A stretch of DNA of 64,000 bases from Dipylidium caninum (Eukaryota; Platyhelminthes; Cestoda; Cyclophyllidea; Dipylidiidae): NCBI GenBank assembly GCA_017562135.1, contig QEYB01000266.1, positions 1,116,001 to 1,180,000 on the forward strand. The letters run 5' to 3'. The notes beneath the pieces are model-generated. The model was given only the letters and a program-made list of their open reading frames with translations, did not search any database and was not told the DNA's origin. How positions within the stretch are numbered: the stretch's first letter is position 1; every line of letters starts with the position of its first letter. Shown here piece by piece: positions 37,901 to 49,403 of this stretch. Made by a program: the position numbers and the translations under genes.

Positions 37901-40900
37901 CATGCGAATGTGTCCGTGTCCCTGCTGGTAAGTGGCTGACAATGCATACAAGACCACCACAATCCGCGTATATGAGAAGACACAGCGGCGAAGTTGAGCA
38001 TCAGCTGCTACCTCTACAAGTTCGTGGAAGAGGAAAGACGACCACGCCGTCCAGCGATCAGCCTTAGGGACGGTAAAAGTTATGGGCCATCGCGGCGGAT
38101 TTACCGGAGAGAACATAATCTTAGGTGGTGTTACCGACTGCTACTTCACTCAGAACAGACCACACCGCAATCGTTCCTTTCTCCCCTCCACAATTTATGC
38201 GGGAATGACGAAGAGGCAGAGGCGGTGGGTGCGGTGACTCGGCTAAAGTGTCCCACATTAAATGATCGGAAGAGTCTTATCGCATTCTCGCAAGTGGAAC
38301 GTAGCGCTGGTGCTAGTGGGTAGCCCTCACGCCTTAGAAACCCTGTGAATTGCACACCAGGCTTCCCATCTCCTTGTCTACCTCATCCCGCTCTGCTCCT
38401 CCTGAACGTCTCAATCGCTTTCCTCAGACCCATTCCAATATCGGCACCGAATAAGTGCGCCCATACAGAGACAGATCTCGCTCGGAGGACATTACTTTTC
38501 CTAATTGAACTCGCAATCCCTTCTCTTCCGACGTTCGACCTGAATGCTGGGATGTTCGATGGCGAGGTGGACTGGGGAAGAATCGAATGGTCGGGAGGAG
38601 GGAAGAGAAGAAAAAGAAGAAGAAGAAGAAGAAGAAAGGAAGAGGGGAGCTCGGGAAGTAGTGTGGGCGCTCGTCTCGCTTACGGCCTTATCTGCGATGC
38701 TGACTTCCAGCAAAACACATCCGTTGGCGACACCACTCCACAACGGGTGACGACTCTTCCCCCCCACTGAGCACTGATTTGAATCATCTTCCGGAGGGAA
38801 ACAGTCTTGTCAGCACGGCGCGAAGGGGGACGGAGGATGGGATCGGGGACGCGAAAGAGGCATTCTGTGAAGGCATTCTGCCCCGTTCCCCATGGAAGAT
38901 CAAAGGCAGCGGGGCGGCGGGGTTGAAAATGATTTTATCACCTCGGGTCCTTTTCTTACCGTCCTGCGTGGCTGATGGAGGGTATAGGTGTACCACATGA
39001 TCTGCTCCCACTAGAAAGTTTCTTCGAAGCATCTAATGCCGATTTGCCTGCTCCTCCCTATCAAAAGTCGGTCCTTTTAACTACTCACTAACCTTTTTAT
39101 TCGCATGAAACCTCGCCTTTGGGGATTAGGTACTCGTTAGCGATCATTCTGTCATCAACTCCAAGTGGATTGAAGTCTTTGCCTATGCTGTAGCAAACCG
39201 TCATCCAAAGGGCACAGTTTCGGCGTAGAAGACGCTTCGGGACTGATGGATGGGCATTGCGAGGTCCCTGCCCCGTGAGAGCAAGCGTTTTCGATGCGAG
39301 GATTCCTCTTGAGTCGCCTGCTCCTCCACGTCCTCGCTGTGGTTAACGCCGATGGATACACAAGCACTACAACTTCTTCCGCTACATCGTTTTGCCTTCC
39401 TCTCACCTCAGTGTTGGCGTCTTCAAAAAAGGTCCTTTATTGGCGCGAAATGCCAAAGTGGTTGATCCAAAGTCTCGGAAACCATCGAAAGGCGTCTGAT
39501 AGGGTTTTGGGTCTGCGAGCTTACTAACCCAGTCGTCCCCGTCCCCCTCATCGCCCGCCCATCTCGCCGCGCCCCTCAGGCCCTACCAGTCCCCTCTCAG
39601 ACGCACCGCTTCTGACCCGCAGACGGAGAAGTGGAAGAAGTCGAGAAATTGGGGGGGGGGGGGGGGGCTGATTGAGTTTCGATGTATCCGCTGGACAACA
39701 GGTCCACGCAAGTGAAGACGGTTGATGGTGGATCCGGCACCTAACGAGTTCCTCTTCATCGGGTGGTTCATTTAAACATAAATGATTTGTTGCTCATGTA
39801 ATCACTTAAAAGCACGTCGGCAATCAGTGGGGAAGGCGAGGAGAGGAGGGGAAGAGGGAGAGAGTGGGAGGGTAAAGTAGAGTAAATGCCCACCACGATT
39901 ACATTGGTTCGTTTCTAGCTGACAGCCAATGTCGCAGTCGATCGGTTGGGCGCCGTCGTGCTCGTCGAGGTCGCCTCCGAGGTCGGCGTGAAGGAGGCCG
40001 CGGAAGAGGCGGCAAACGCCGGTGGAGCGTCGTCGCGAGAGACTGGTGAAGGCTAGGCCTTGGCAACTCGGCGTCTCGGCGCAGGAATCACGACACTGCT
40101 CCAACGAGGTGTGACGTTCCATCCGAAACTCACTGCCTCGAGCATGCGCGTCCGCCACGGAATGGACAAGTTTGAAGCACTGGTTCTCGGCTAAAGGACC
40201 CAGTAAGTAGGCGCGGATTGAAGGAGCCGGGGGTCATCTCTCCCCCTTCTCTTTGTCTCGGACATGCTTTTAAGACCTCCTAGCAGTCATTTTAATAAAT
40301 CTCCTGTGTCACTTTGCGTCGGTAGCAGGAATATGACATCCGCACTGAGGAGGAGAAGCATCCAAATGCCTCTTTGCCGTAAATGAGCCTGTTCACGGGC
40401 CTGTCGCATCCCGCCCCCCTGGCGACAGGCTCTTTTATTACGGGCCTAATGTAGTCCCCTCGTTTACGGTATGGCGGAGCCTGTTAATACAATTAACCCC
40501 AACCGGTTGGGCCGAGGGACCTGCCCTAGTGACTGGTTAGCGCCCGAGGTGGCGCACTGCGCCCATTTCCACTTCGCGTTGGAGCCCCTGCGCTGGGCGT
40601 TTTGGCCGTGGTGCACGCCTCACTTTGTCACAATAAATTTTCTCCGCTGCGCTGCGGGATCGCCTTGAGAGAAGGGGAGCAGAGCGACCATTGAGGCGCG
40701 GATGGCGGCTCCTGGAAACGTCTTCCTCACTGCCTGCGCTTAATGCCCGAATTTGCTCACCTCACATGCACCGACTAGCTTTTGTGAAGACACAATGGTA
40801 GACGCTGGACAGACTCATCGCATCGTCTGTTGCCCACTGCTGGGCGACAAATTCGTGGCTGCAAACTCGTAGTGTGTGTCAGCCGCCGGGCATATTTCGG

Positions 40901-43563
40901 CAAGTGGGCTAGGACGACTTGTGCTCTGGTTCGGGGCCTCGATGCATGCCCAGGCCGCCCCTCGGTCAGTCGTTCGGCGGTTCGTTAGGATCTGCGTCGA
41001 AGACGTGTGCCCTTTCATGGGCTCCACATTAATAGCCTGGGCGTCCCTGCGCGCCGACGCACACTCTATGTCACATTCCTCCAAACTCTTCATATTCACT
41101 TCTCCTGTGCTTTCACAGCTCGTCCTTCACCAATGACGTCGCCTGTTTGTTGCTAACCCGCCTATACGCTGATTCCAGCAGAATCCCACAACCCTCCGTG
41201 GGCTCCCGACACAGTGTGAAAGGACGCAGACGTCTTTGGCACTATTACAACTGCCTAAATACTGCCGCTGCATCTCGTGAATTACGTTAAGTGAGAGTTT
41301 GTCTCATGTTTCAAGTTGTCCGTAGGCTTCAGCATCTCCAATGATAACTTACATTTGATGACGTAGACGGCGAGAAGGCAAACTTGGAGAGGCTGTCGAT
41401 ACTGGCGTAGCAGAAGCCACCGACCGTGGAGAGGCGGTGTGCACTGGACCGTGGCGGTGTTGCCCTCGGAGGCGAAATGGCCGCAGAAAGCGTAAGAGTC
41501 CCACGGCAGCCGCGACCCTTCGCCGTAGTGTGCCACACTGCGCATGTGCTTAGTCACGAAGACTTCGAGACCGCGAGCATCTGGGAAAGGAAGCGCTGTC
41601 AACAGACACGTTCAATCGACTACTACCCAGGGCAGTCATTCGCTTCACCAGCATACCTCGTCTCTTTCGTCTCAGGTTCCAGACCCCAACGCATCAACTC
41701 ACGTAACTCGCCTGCCATCAAGACTCATTTACTTTTTCCCCCCTTCCGCCCCAGCCATCTTCTTTATTACATCGTCGGCCCCCATTTGTTCACTCGCATG
41801 CACGCACGGTCCGAGGGCGCGGCACAACTTTGATGTGACATTATGGTGGGTGTCCTTTGGACGGAAATTGAGGCCCTACTAGAAGGAAAATGAAGCACGT
41901 GCTGAAGGGACGTCGTCTGTGGAAGTCTGTGGCATAACAGTCCCACGCCTCCCTACTGAGTAACAAAGAATTTAGAGTAATCTACTTTGTCCATCACATC
42001 GCGGCTGGTTATTTGAGTCGTGTTTAATGGCTTCCGGTCTTAAGGCTTTATGAAACCTTTTCTTGACCTCTCCCAAGATTTCACCCTATCGCCGTTCTCA
42101 CGACACTCTTGTCAGCCCCGTGCAGTGGTGTACAACATCGAGTCCGTGCCGAGTGGTCCTTGGTGATTCAGTCAGTTCCACATCTTCTAAGAGGAAAATT
42201 GAAGCCTCGCAGCAACCGAATAGGGGAATGGGGTATTTCGGGTCGTCGCGTGGGCACTTCATGGCTTCGTGGAAAGGTGCCCTCGACGCGCATCTGTTCT
42301 GACTGGATAACTACGCTGGGACAGTCGAGGTGCTTCGATGATGGAACCCGAGACGAACACAGCACACTTGGGAGACTTGACGGTGGTGCCTGCGCATTCC
42401 TGTTCTTTGCTTGTCTGCCCAAGCTACTTTGATCAGCGCACGGAGCCCGGAACAGGTCGGTGCCTCCGCTCCTTTCGCCTCGATTTTAGACGAGGCGATG
42501 TTTTGAGAGGTAGTTGGGGCCATTGAAGCTGCTCTCCTGCCATGAGTCCCTTTCTTACGTCATTCCTATCCCAACGGTTCACTAAGAGGTGGCATACAAT
42601 GTTGCAACAAGTCAAGAGAAAGAATTATAAATAATTGACTCCTGAGGAGAGAAAAAGTGGTCTTAAGTAGCCCGATGGGAGAAATTCACACTATTCTCCT
42701 CCTGCCCCTACAACCCATTAGTATTTCCGTCGCCAAGACTCCTCAAACCTGTGTCACTCGGCGACTCTTCGCATCGAGGAGCAGCTGCCTTATGAGATGG
42801 GCAGAGGAAATCAGAATCCCGTCTGAGCGTAGATTCATTTCTCGAGCGACGATATGCTGGCCTCATGATAAAGCCACTGCCTGCCAAGCATGCCCGGTAA
42901 AAGAGGACCGCCTGTCCCACTTCGTCGCGGTTATCGTGGCTGCAAACAAAATGGATGCTTATGGCGAATGCCATTGTCACCACGGGGGTGGTCTGATCCG
43001 CCTCCGCCCGTTCGAGAGGCTGAGCCGAGTTTATGAGGGTTAGGTCAAATTCCCGCCTCCTTGGAGGGTGGGCTTGAAACCGACAAAAGAGCCTCCTCTT
43101 CACCTCCACCCCTCCTGTAGAATACGAGCAGAGGCGAGCGGGCTCGACGAAAGCCGTCTTATCGAGAAGGCATTTCTCCTTAACAAGCTGTCACATGAGC
43201 CAGCCGCCCTCCCAGTGTTGTGCAGCCCGAGTGCCGAGTACAGGATGTTACGCCTTCGGATGCCTTAAACATTCGAGGCATTTGTAGTGGGAGAAACATC
43301 TATTGTCGAGTAGATGGCAGTAGAAACAATACCTGCTGAATGGGAACCGGCCACCAAGTAGATTTCGGTGATGTTCGACGTAACAATGCCGAGATCGACG
43401 ACAAGCCAGGCAAAGTCGTCGGCGTCAAAGTGTCCCGGACTGGAGAGGAAGCAGGTGGGATCGTCGTCACTAGTTTCCTCATCGATGGCGTAGGCAGGCG
43501 AGGTGCCCTCCGCTATGGAGCTGGCATACGCTTGGGCGCTCTTCGTGTTCAGTAGCTGAATGT
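34771..43563 (-). CDS. Modular membrane protein: fucolectin-like + PAN + TM (5' end missing)
   Basis: Predicted type I surface protein, probably glycan- or protein-binding in the extracellular space. Exons in transcript order: 43333-43563, 41353-41580, 39903-40190, 38960-39010, 37657-37824, 35713-36180, 35066-35365 and 34771-34904. They encode about 620 residues: a fucolectin-like domain over exons 1-2, a PAN/apple-like domain in exon 3, an unassigned region in exons 4-6, a Ser/Thr/Pro-rich stalk in exon 7, and a membrane helix plus stop in exon 8. Every intron, including the one feeding the first exon, is phase 1, the class expected for shuffled extracellular modules. The initiator and signal peptide must lie above 43563 and were not identified. 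Exons 1-3 are well supported and exons 4-7 less so; exon 6 could end earlier at 35899 (CTCG|GTGAGT, same phase). The gene converges with UNC45. I do not know an exact orthologue. Confidence 0.75.
35066..35365 (-). CDS. Candidate exon: Ser/Thr/Pro-rich stalk with basic cluster
   Basis: A strong acceptor (GGTTTATTTCAG) starts a phase-1 exon rich in Ser, Thr, Pro, Glu and Ala, typical of an O-glycosylated stalk. Near its end is HRRLRRREL, which fits a furin-type proprotein-convertase site. The donor CGAG|GTTAAAG is weak but restores the phase of the membrane exon. An alternative reading in a second frame over the same DNA is also Ser/Thr-rich, so the 3' part of this exon is uncertain. Confidence 0.5.
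35713..36180 (-). CDS. Candidate exon: unassigned extracellular domain
   Basis: The acceptor is CTTTGGCAG. It is open for 155 codons to a phase-1 donor CGGC|GTGAGC, with an alternative in-phase donor at 35899. It begins DVNVILVDDQGKTADC, followed by a second Cys in LDHYALQC and a hydrophobic strand GFARFIVVA. The latter half is basic (FRNRRRVFPDASDAVLSYIR) and may be intronic if the earlier donor is used. It is one of the longest uninterrupted reading stretches of the gene. I cannot place it in a family; a divergent sandwich-fold domain is possible. Confidence 0.6.
36181..37656 (-). other. Intron of the lectin/PAN gene, 1.5 kb
   Basis: GT-AG on the minus strand. No other supported feature is seen. 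Confidence 0.6.
37657..37824 (-). CDS. Candidate exon: charged segment, unassigned
   Basis: TTTGTTAG acceptor and TGCG|GTAAGC donor, phase 1-1. The 55-codon peptide is strongly charged (KDEEKDGSASVWKIEEPE), then hydrophobic and Cys-containing (FGLEFKGRITCKAESC). It joins the next exon to give a C-x(3)-C-G-G sequence. No domain is recognised; it is possibly the start of the unassigned extracellular domain continued in the exon at 35713. Confidence 0.6.
38593..38648. repeat. Purine tract with (AAG)n core
   Basis: About 56 nt of unbroken A/G on the plus strand, with a near-perfect AAG repeat at about 38614-38636, inside an intron of the minus-strand gene. Such tracts can form triplex (H-DNA) structures. 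Confidence 0.9.
38960..39010 (-). CDS. Candidate 51-nt linker exon
   Basis: Acceptor CTTTCTAG and donor GACG|GTAAGA enclose 51 nt that code for ADHVVHLYPPSATQD in the correct frame and phase (1-1). It is short, so the support is mainly the good splice sites and matching phase on both sides. Confidence 0.5.
39011..39902 (-). other. Intron of the lectin/PAN gene, about 0.9 kb
   Basis: It contains the 17-G run. The donor is GTAATC and the acceptor is CTTTCTAG. No nested feature is seen. Confidence 0.55.
39651..39667. repeat. Run of 17 G
   Basis: An uninterrupted G homopolymer inside the intron between the PAN exon and the 38960 exon. On the minus-strand transcript it reads as poly-C. Its length in the assembly is probably not exact. 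Confidence 0.95.
39903..40190 (-). CDS. Exon: PAN/apple-like domain
   Basis: GTCCTTTAG acceptor and CCAAT|GTAATC donor, phase 1-1. The domain starts at ENQCFKLV and contains SLEQCRDSCAETPSCQGLAF, then GVCRLF, then two closing cysteines (DCDIGC). This C..C...C......C....F ...C.LF arrangement is the PAN/apple signature. PAN domains mediate protein or carbohydrate contacts in plasminogen/HGF, apple proteins and many invertebrate surface proteins. The whole domain sits in one exon, as expected for a shuffled module. Confidence 0.85.
40191..41352 (-). other. Intron of the lectin/PAN gene, about 1.2 kb
   Basis: The donor is GTAAGT and the acceptor is CCTTTAG. Frames inside it lack splice support. 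Confidence 0.7.
41353..41580 (-). CDS. Exon: C-terminal half of fucolectin-like domain
   Basis: TTTCCCAG acceptor and AAAT|GTAAGT donor, phase 1-1. LEVFVTK fits the mid-domain 'L-x-F-E-V' strand. NTATVQCTPPLHGRWLLLR followed by LQVCLLAVYV reproduces the family's closing pattern of 'C..P..GRYV' and 'LCEVEVYG'. Three cysteines (FC, QC, VC) sit where fucolectins place structural disulfides. Together with the exon at 43333 this makes one complete domain of about 150 residues. Confidence 0.8.
41581..43332 (-). other. Intron splitting the fucolectin-like domain, 1.75 kb
   Basis: The donor is GTATTG and the acceptor is TTTCCCAG. It divides the domain in two, and no further exon is needed between the halves. 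Confidence 0.7.
43333..43563 (-). CDS. Exon: N-terminal half of fucolectin-like domain
   Basis: The exon lies between CCCTCGTAG and GCAG|GTATTG. The peptide follows the F5/8-type C / fucolectin layout: NTKSAQAYASS aligns with the usual N-terminal 'KPAxQSS' strand, PAYAIDE with the 'A-DG' turn, and FAWLVVDLG with the hallmark 'WW-VDLG' strand. A sequon, NIT, follows that strand. The identification rests on motif order. I could not assign the fucose-binding His/Arg residues. Confidence 0.75.
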
Positions 43564-45217
43564 CTACGAGGGCAAGTGTTAAGCGTCATGAACGAAATGG
43601 AGTAGGGGTGGGGGGACAAAAAGAGTTGCAAGCACTGCCGCCCAACTAATTGCTGAGGAAAGGCGAAAGAAAATCCTGTCTTGGTGGTGCAATTTTTGAC
43701 TGTTGTGTCTCAGCCAGGGCGACATTAATATTCTGTCACTGGCTGCTTCCGACCAAGACGGGGGTGCGGACTTGCGTTTGGAGAGTCCTCGCTGCCACCC
43801 TCTCCCCCCCATTTCGTCTCCCCCTGTCTCAGTGGTGGTGGTGACAATGGCGTAAAGGTGTTCCGTGAGGAAATGCCACGCAAAAGGTCTACCCATCAAC
43901 AGCAAAAAATGAGAGGATGCGGAGTTTGATGGAAGATCACCCTCTGGCTGGACTGTGTACACGGAAGTGGCTGGTTTCCTGGCGTGTGACCGGGAGCCGC
44001 ATCGACGCGGACTTCTCGTCTCACAATGAGCCGTGCTGTCACTGCCAGACAAGGGCGGACACGAGCAGCGGACAGTCAGACTTTGCGGTTAACTGTCATC
44101 TTTGGCAAGTGCACCGCCAGACCAGTGGAAAGGCTCTTTTCAGCCTTCTCGAGGACTGCAGTGCTACTGCCTCCACCGTCCACCTCAGACGGCTCACACA
44201 GGAGACCACCTAACAGAACTGCCCACGAAATGGGGAAATCGTGGAATTATGCATCTATTTTGGCCTCTTCGACGTTGGCATAGTATAGAATTGTCAAGTT
44301 CTCCCAGCACATTTTCTGCGGATAGCGCGTAAGAAAGATGAAATGAACGCCGACAGGTATTCAAATTGAAGTTGCTCGAAATTTAAACAACAGGCTTGTC
44401 TGCATTCCTGAGCGTAGGCATTATTGCCCATTAACAAAGTCTGGCTGGTTTTAAGAGAGTTTGTGCAGCAAACGACATCGGAGGACACGACGCCGTTCAA
44501 GCGGATCCTGCTCGCATGCGGGCCAGTGGATGGACTCTCAGACGCTGGCTTTTGTGGCTAAAGGAGACGCAGTGGGTGCGGTCGAGAGTTCCATCTCGAT
44601 AAAGCAATGCCGAAGCCCTGCAGTCTGCAAATGAGACTGTCACCGCCTCAGAGCGAACGCCCAGTCAGCGCCTACGCCGCATCCCCTATGCTCGGGCATC
44701 CCGTAAACGCGGCCACCTCAACGAAGTGTCGAGCAGGCTCGCGCCCGCCCCCACATGCAGCGGGTGGCAATTAGCAGTGCCTCTCATTAATGCCACCGAG
44801 CTGCTTTTTAAGCCGGATTAAGTTGTAAAGGCGGCCAAAGTAAGGCGCGTGGGAAAGGTTATACGGTGTTGGTGAAGTGTGTGAAGCTGAATGATAAGGT
44901 TAAGCACTTTAGCCGTCCTGAAGGCGGTTCAACGCTCCAATCACGGGGATGCACCGGATCCTCGTAGAATTTTGTGACACTGCACTATAAAACAAGGCTG
45001 ATTCCACCACTGTCACGATCAACCAGCGCAAAATTCCACAAAAGTGGTGGGAGGCAAAGGCAAAGGCCTCGAAAACCAAAATCGAATGGACTTTTAAAAT
45101 GGTCGCAGTTCGACTCCACCTGTTTGTTGTTTCCCTGCCCTCACAGTACGTCCTTTCCTCCGAAGGAAAACATGCCGATCGGCAAAAGGGCATGAAAATA
45201 GCCCACGAGCACAGTGG

Positions 45218-45236
45218 TTGGGGGGGGGAGGGGGGA
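45218..45236. repeat. G-rich run
   Basis: Two adjacent G runs are separated by single A. This is low-complexity sequence with G-quadruplex potential. Confidence 0.85.
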
Positions 45237-48200
45237 AGACTGACTGAAGTCCTCGAAATGGCGGTGCCAGGAAAAGCATTTTGGTGGACAGCTTACGATG
45301 AAGCCGATTATATCTGTGGGATTACTCCGGTGTGGCATCTTAACCTGACCACTAGCCACGTCGTCTTAAGCAGATTGTTTTTTCCACCAGGCGAGGAGGA
45401 TGAGCGGTTGCCCGGAAACGAGGCTGGCGACGAGATTGGCTGGGCCGGAAAGATGTCCCTCCCCTCAGCACCCCAACCTCCCCTCACTGGGACAAACCAG
45501 CTCGGCTGAGGGTATCAGTTTACCCCGGAAACAGACATGCGCCGACGTGGATGGTTATATATAGACAGGGAATTTTAGCCCTCTGCGTTATTATTGGCGC
45601 TACGACTGTATTATGTTCTGCCCCAAGGCGATACCAGAAAGAGGAATTCTTTTCCCCGACCCAAAACTTGGTGTCTCCTCCACGACGAGCACATTAATTT
45701 GCATACGGGCAGTCAAAGTAGGCCTACAATAAAATGGGTGACGGCGAATCCACCAACATCTCACGCTATGGCTGGAGACCTCGTTGATACGACGGGTGGA
45801 GCCGGGGTGGGGGCAGGTGGGAGCTTCCTTTCGTCCCCACTCACCTCTTCTGCTGTGATTGATGTGCACAGGCAGTCACAAGTGAGGTGATCTTATCATC
45901 GGACGCTATGTGGGAAAATGTGTTTCATTCTCTGCACAAACTCCATTCTGCTTGTTGCAATGAAATAAAATAGACTCCAAGAGAACTATTTATCGTCACT
46001 TTCTAATAATTCTCCGCCGGATCGGCCTCACCTACACTTCGGCGTGGGAGCCTGCGAGTGCAAAGAAGGGGAAGGAAGCAAATGTAAAAGGAGGGGGGGG
46101 GGGCACATAAATGAAATTCCTACCTTTGTCCTGCACGACCTACTGCTACCGCAGGCAATGCGATCTACTCCATAAATTAAACATTAATGACTGACAGCTC
46201 GACTGCGCTTCAACTGATTGACTTATTGACTATTCACTGGTCAACATACTCGAGGAGTGGATTAATCCGGGGAAGAGGGCGAGGGCAATGAAGACGGGGA
46301 GGGTCATGTCGGCCAGCGAAGACACGCACCGGAGCGCCGGGTTAAGCTGTGTGCCCGGCCGATGTGGTGCTGATACGGCCTGGGCACGGCCTCTGCCAGC
46401 CAATCGCGGGCCTCCTCATGGGATGCGTGCGCCCCCACACCCACGTGCACCCGTTCGCGGGTGTCTGGGCGTGGACTGCGGACCTCGGTGGGCGGCACTC
46501 CGGGACATGCCGATTGTGCAACAGGCCGTTTCCACGGCGTGGAGTGGACAGGCGGGACAAAATGGCCGCCTTAATGGGCAAATCCACACCCTGGTGTCGT
46601 AGTAATTAGCTTCACGCAAATGCATTGGCATGACTTCTGCGCGAGTGGGAGAGGAACGTTTGCATGACACGCGTCCTTCCTGGTGACTTTTTCCATTTTA
46701 ATCTTTCCTCACTAACACGCAATTTGTGCCAATTGCGAGAAGAAGGAGGAAGAATCGCTAACTAGCCCAATGAATGAGCAAAACAAGCGAACAACGTGAG
46801 TGGATTTGGCCTCTTATGCTTCCGAGACGTAGAAAAGTCTGCCTACCTGTGGACGTCCAAGGCGAGACGTGTATTCTCTGCCTTTGCGGTCCAGTTGCCA
46901 TCCCACAATCAGGGAATCGCCCAGCAATGACGCCCCAACAAAGGCCGCTGGGCGGTTGGCGTTGTCCAAGGCCCGCGTCATTCGGCCTTGCTAGGAGTCC
47001 CCTTTGCAGCTGCGGCGGTCTCGCCCTGGAGACCGTCCCGCGATGGTTCAATGGACGCGAAAACACGGCGGTGGGAACGGATGTCAGTTATGTGACAGAT
47101 CACAAAGGCAAGAGCCTTAAAACCAAAATCCCCGAAGCCATTTTTTCGCATAAGTTAATGACTAGTGGGTGCAGAGGGAGCAATTACATCCGCGAGGGGG
47201 GAGAACAGCCTCACAGATGCCTTCTCGCGACCCTTAACCCTCGGCTCGCTCCGTCAAACGTGTGTCCGACGAGGCTGTCAAGGCTCCCCTCTCGTGGTGA
47301 ATTTGGATAACAACCGCTGAGAGTGAAGGGCTATGTGTTTGTCTGATAATCAAAAAATTCATTTCTAAGGCATCACCTTGGCCCTCGGTCCTCAAAACTA
47401 CAGAGGGGAAATGCCGACGGAGCCTAACTCCCCTTCCGAAAAGGCATTGGGGAATCATCACTGCTAATGAAGTTGTGATCATCAAGAATGGGGCAAGACC
47501 GGAGGTGTTAGCTCTCGACACCGTTAGAAAGAACGAAGCAAGCTCTGCATTAGCGCCACAAAAGATTTGCACCCCACAGCCTGTGCTACTTCCTTCTCGC
47601 CCTAGTCAAAGCGCAAATGGACTACAGTAAAGGCAAACGCACTCATCATCTCCGCGATGTTTCACCGACTGCTCCAGTCTCGTCCTGCCAGCACTTAACA
47701 TCAATGGAACCCCCGACTAGCAGCGCCAGGAGCGACAGAAGTAGTCAGCGGTCATTCTCCGGTGTGAGGCTGAGGCAAGCGCGCTGTTAGGACTTGGCGC
47801 GCCGACGAAACCCGAGCTGAGCTGGTCGGTCAAACCTCGGGGCGTGCGTGTAAATGTTTGGGATATTCAACATCAAAGAACTGCGATCGAGGGATCGAGG
47901 GCTGGGGCGGGAACGACTGTCACACAATATGCTCATCTAATTTGGTCCTCACTCTCACCCTAAATGTTCCCTCAAAGACCAAGTCATCTTTTACTGTGCG
48001 CGTGCAACAAGCCCCCTTAGCAAACCACCAAATGTCAAAATGCGTCTGCTTGGACATGTTGGGTAACTAAACTCCTACTCCACCAATACCACCAAAAGTA
48101 AATGGAGAATCCTGCGGAAGTTCCCTCGGCGCATATATGCGTGAAGACCACCACTGTCGCCCATGGCCTCACGCGTATACAGAAACCGTTCAATCTCATT

Positions 48201-49370
48201 TGACACCCCAAACACACTCTTTTTATAGTCACTCAAAAATCTCAAATTTCTCGTTTCCAAACCGCAAATACAGCGAATATCATCGCCTTTGAAAGCCGCT
48301 TCTCTCCTACACTCGCGTCGACTCGGGGGTGCCTCCTTAGCGCCTCAGGTGCGAAAAACTTTAGGAACATACGGAGGGAGACTGAAGTGGCTCCAGAAAA
48401 GGAAGTTTAGGAGAACTTGACAAACGCTGACGGAGGCTGGAAAGTAGAGAGATGAGAGGGCCATTCTCCTTAGCGTTTGAAGAAACGACGTACTCGTATT
48501 CTAAATGATCATAACCCCGACGGAAGCTTCTTATTCAGCATCTATCACTCCACCTTTCCGCAGGGTAGTGGAACAGAAGGGATATGTAATTGCTCGCTTT
48601 TTGGTGTTGCCTGTTCTTTCTTCCTTTTGACGGAACAAGGGGGCATGTGAAACTCCTTCTCGCATGCGATGCGTCACGGGCTGCAAAATATTCCTGTGGT
48701 AAATTGCGGAGAAGCCAAATTCTGTCCCAGAGCCACCTCTAGCCAGTCTTACTTCAGGCGGTGCATGTAACTGGTGTTGTGCGTCTGGCCTCGTGAGCAG
48801 CCGATGTCGAGGGCCCTTCGCTGAAACCGGTGATGGTCGCGCTCTCCCACTCCCAATCCAGTTTCCTCTGCAATCACGGGGCACTCTTTGGCTGCCTCGA
48901 AGGTGTCTCTAAAAGTGTTCTCGGAAAAGCTTTTATTAAACGATTGCCTCTTCATCAGCCTTGACTATTTGTCCAACGGTGCCACTTCATTGGCTCTCGG
49001 CGGACTTTTACGTGCGCAACCATTTTCTCCAACGTGAATCACGCATTTCACGACAATTGCCATCCCGTGGTAAGAGACGTGATAACCTGATTTGTTGATG
49101 TGACGACCTGACTGGAATGCCCATCTCGTCTTGTCTGTGAAGGTTGTTAGGCAGTGGCACAACACTTTCGACATTTATACCGGCCAGGGTGGTACAATTC
49201 GCTGAAACGCAATTCCATCAAAGCCCCTGCAAGCTCAGCAATGGGTCGACGAGGGAGATCGCGGAAATCCAGAAATCGGACGCCTTTTATCATCCCCCTC
49301 TTCCCGCCCCATCTCCCTGCATCCGCCCAGCCAGCCGCTACAGGGCCGCCCCGAAAGTAATCTCTCGGAC

Positions 49371-49403
49371 TCCTCCTCCTCCACCTCCTCCGCCTCCTCT
49401 GCC
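49371..49403. repeat. (CTC)n imperfect triplet tract
   Basis: A pyrimidine-rich repeat of CTC/CTCC units. It generates the Arg- and Pro-rich frames seen on both strands here, which should not be taken as genes. Confidence 0.85.

Noticed and set aside
44294..44500. Cys-rich minus-strand frame as the missing first exon of the lectin/PAN gene
   Set aside because: No hydrophobic signal peptide and no phase-1 donor, which the exon at 43563 requires.
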